A stretch of DNA of 64,000 nucleotides, from positions 30,404,003-30,468,002 of the forward strand of contig NC_067286.1 in NCBI RefSeq assembly GCF_020740795.1. Direction: 5' to 3'. A program made the position numbers and the translations under genes. The notes under the pieces are model-generated. The model had not been told where the DNA came from. It saw nothing but the letters and a program-made list of their open reading frames with translations, and made no database searches. Position 1 is the stretch's first letter; each line of letters begins with the position of its first letter. This document shows, one piece after another, positions 61,926 to 64,000 of this stretch. The stretch is from Apus apus (Eukaryota; Chordata; Aves; Apodiformes; Apodidae).

Positions 61926-62659
61926 TGTCCTGGTTTGAGCCAGGATAAAACCAATTTCCTTTCTAGAAATTTTACTTTTCAATTAAGTCTCTTCTAAGTA
62001 GCTGCACTTGCTGAAATTAACAGCATGTTTTTCAGTCGGTGTCTACTTCTAGAACTGATCATACTCAATGTTTATAGTTACTGCTAGAGAACGTTATGCA
62101 GAACCAAGGCCACTGCTTGGTTCTGAAAAACATCTCATGTTCCAGAAACAAAAAGGAAGTGGACACACCTGCAACCCTTCATTGATGAGGAACAGACCAG
62201 ACAGGTGACCAAAACTGACCAAATGAAGTATTCCATCCCATATGCTTCATACTAGATATAAATTTGAGGAAACCATGGTCCATTGCTGGTGTCCTTCGTC
62301 TGCCCGTCTGCCTTTAAACCCGATGGGTATGTTTCTGCATTTGTGCATTCCTGCATCCAGCTCCTGTCTGCTGCAGACTCCAGGAGCCCAGTCTGAGACT
62401 CTTCCAGGGCCTGCCCTGCAGCCTTGATGGTGATATGAGTGTTATTGTGGGGGGCACAATAGTGCTTTTATACATATTTGTACATATTTCATTATTTTCC
62501 TTTTCATCACTATTGTTTCATTAAAGGCGTGTAGTTCAGTTTCCAGCCTGTAAGTCTCTCTCCCTTATTCTCTCTCCTTTCCCTCTAGGGGAAGAGAGAG
62601 GGGTTAACAGAGAGCATCTGTCATCCATTTAACTGCCAGCCCAGTGTTACACCATGACA
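61926..62659 (+). mobile_element. Solo LTR, copy 3, diverged
   Basis: It starts TGTCCTGGTTTGAGCCAGGA and ends ACCATGACA, like copies 1 and 2. The inner part is strongly diverged and longer (about 734 bp), apart from the 3' third (ATATTTGTACATATTT, ATTAAAGGCGTGTAG, CTCTCTCC). A canonical ATTAAA is at 62520-62525. Flanks share CAAG (61922-61925 and 62660-62663), or ACAAG if the terminal A is counted as shared. It is the same orientation as the other two, and is best seen as an older or sister subfamily member. Confidence 0.8.
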
Positions 62660-64000
62660 CAAGCCATTCCCAGCAAGTATCTTTCCTGGGAACAACTAAC
62701 TGACCAGAAAGGTCTAAATGATGAATATGGACACAAAGCAAGCCAGGGAATAACAACCTCACCATACCTTTTTCCCCTCTTGAGGCCCCCATTTAATCTA
62801 TCCTGCTGCTGCAGCCTCACATCCTGCCACTACCATGAACCCCACCACCCTGCCAGCACCTCTTTCCTGCCAGTCCTGCAGGTCCCTCCTCAGCAGAGGA
62901 TTCCCCTCTGAACTGGTTTAATGCCAGCTTCAATCCACTGGGTTGAGATACAACCTTGCTGGTTGAGCAAATCCTCTTCCCCAGTCACCATAGCAGACCT
63001 GTTGGGACCCTCACGGTGCAAAGTTTTTCTCTGTGGACTCACTCCACTTGCTCCATACACCATCCCAGTGACCTGAAGACAAGCCCCAGAGAGGAGAGGA
63101 GAGCCCAGCACCACCACCAGCAGCAGCAATCAGCAACCTCCAAGAAAATTCCCAGGAGACCCTTCTTGCTCAGGGAGCAAGCTACTCTTGATGGGCTGAA
63201 CCTGCAAGATACCAACCCCTGAACGCATATTGCCAAGATCATTTGTTTTGCAGGGTGTGTTGCATTTCCAGTTGGGCTTAGGAATCCCAGCTTGCACATG
63301 GCTCTTGTTATGTCTTGTGCAATAGTCCATACACTTCCCTGAAAAATTGCTCAAAACACCTCAGGAGAAAAGGCTGTGCCTGACAGCACTGGACCTATTT
63401 TATTTGTGCTTTGTTTAACTGTAAAAAGCATTAAAAATGTGTTTGAGGAACTACACTCTTATGGAATTTGTTATGAAATATTAATAAAAATTACCACAGT
63501 TAAATAGAACCATCTCCATTCTCTGAGAAGTGCAAGTCCTGATGGAGAAGCTCAGAAACCAATCTGAAGGTTTTGTTTGTAGCTTGCACAAACTGGAGTA
63601 ACACAATGGAAGCAGTAAAGCAACTTGAATTGATCAGCTCCTACACCAGCTAATTGGTCACAAGAGATTTTCTACAGCCATCAGCACTGGACAATCTTGA
63701 GGCCTGCTGTCCGATTCATCCTGGGCTGGAGAGACCAGTGGTGGACCCCCAGCAGCTGCTATTTTCAATGCCCTCTGAGATGAGGCCATTGTTGCCAGCA
63801 CACAGGGTTCCCCCAGGCCGTCTGTTTTGCACTGTCTCCTGGTACCGTCAGAAATGAAATGTAGTGTTGTTTTCACATCTTAGTGTTAGTAGCATAGTGT
63901 TGGGATTGGGTTTTTTTATATACACCCTAGTGTTAGGAATATAATAGTTTAAGAGAGAAGTGAGATATCTGCGCATTCCAATGACACCTGGGGTGGTTTA

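Larger units (their letters stand above)
56668..64000 (-). other. GALNT16: GALNT16 intron 1 (3' part, to window end)
   Basis: No frame encoding a membrane-anchor first exon was found here, so this whole stretch is taken as intron 1. It holds a CR1 tail (57715-57857), older CR1 remnants (58040-58290, 59930-60520), a minisatellite (58687-58827), a GC-rich patch (59240-59615) and a solo LTR (61926-62659). Near the end (63861-63931) the heptamer TAGTGTT recurs several times. Confidence 0.65.

Noticed and set aside
1..64000. CRISPR arrays, operons, tRNA or rRNA genes, bacterial or phage islands
   Set aside because: None is visible. The window is vertebrate nuclear sequence with spliced genes and CR1/LTR repeats; no regularly spaced direct repeats, cloverleaf or rRNA core sequences were recognised by eye.

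Overview
The window looks like a piece of an avian nuclear chromosome. It has vertebrate exon/intron structure with GT-AG splice sites, many CR1-type LINE fragments (the dominant bird/reptile retroposon), solo LTRs, and no prokaryotic gene layout. The species cannot be named from the sequence alone. Two protein-coding genes are recognised, convergent tail to tail. ERH (enhancer of rudimentary homolog) enters from the left on the + strand and contributes only its last exon. GALNT16 (a polypeptide N-acetylgalactosaminyltransferase) fills most of the window on the - strand. The same ERH/GALNT16 neighbourhood exists in mammals (human chromosome 14q24), which supports both calls.

Layout: 1-404 is the last ERH intron; 405-507 is the terminal ERH coding exon, followed by a 3'UTR to about 925. 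From 926 to about 17.8 kb is an inter-genic, 3'-to-3' spacer holding CR1 fragments at 8662-9320 and 13590-15272; the second is itself interrupted by a younger CR1 fragment. From about 17.8 kb to 21,238 is the probable GALNT16 3'UTR, and the stop codon is at 21,239-21,241. Fourteen GALNT16 coding exons then run right to left in transcription order from 56,667 down to 21,239. They join in frame with exact phase agreement and encode the C-terminal 502 residues (Golgi-lumen catalytic GT-A domain plus C-terminal ricin-type lectin domain). The first exon, with the cytoplasmic tail and membrane anchor, was not found and probably lies beyond 64,000.

The introns carry four + strand CR1 fragments/copies of different age (30640-31913, 52350-53461, 57715-57857, 59930-60520), other eroded CR1 remnants, and three solo LTRs of one family (41948-42636, 53955-54649, 61926-62659), two with perfect 5-bp target-site duplications. 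Smaller structures include a 43-bp inverted-repeat pair resembling a short non-autonomous DNA transposon (22019-22287), a 35-bp minisatellite (58687-58827) and an AT-looped hairpin (4122-4173).

No operon, CRISPR array, toxin system or novel multi-gene system is visible. The exceptional content is repeat biology in and around an otherwise ordinary glycosyltransferase gene. All extents of eroded repeats are approximate, and family assignments come from recognition by eye, not from a database search.
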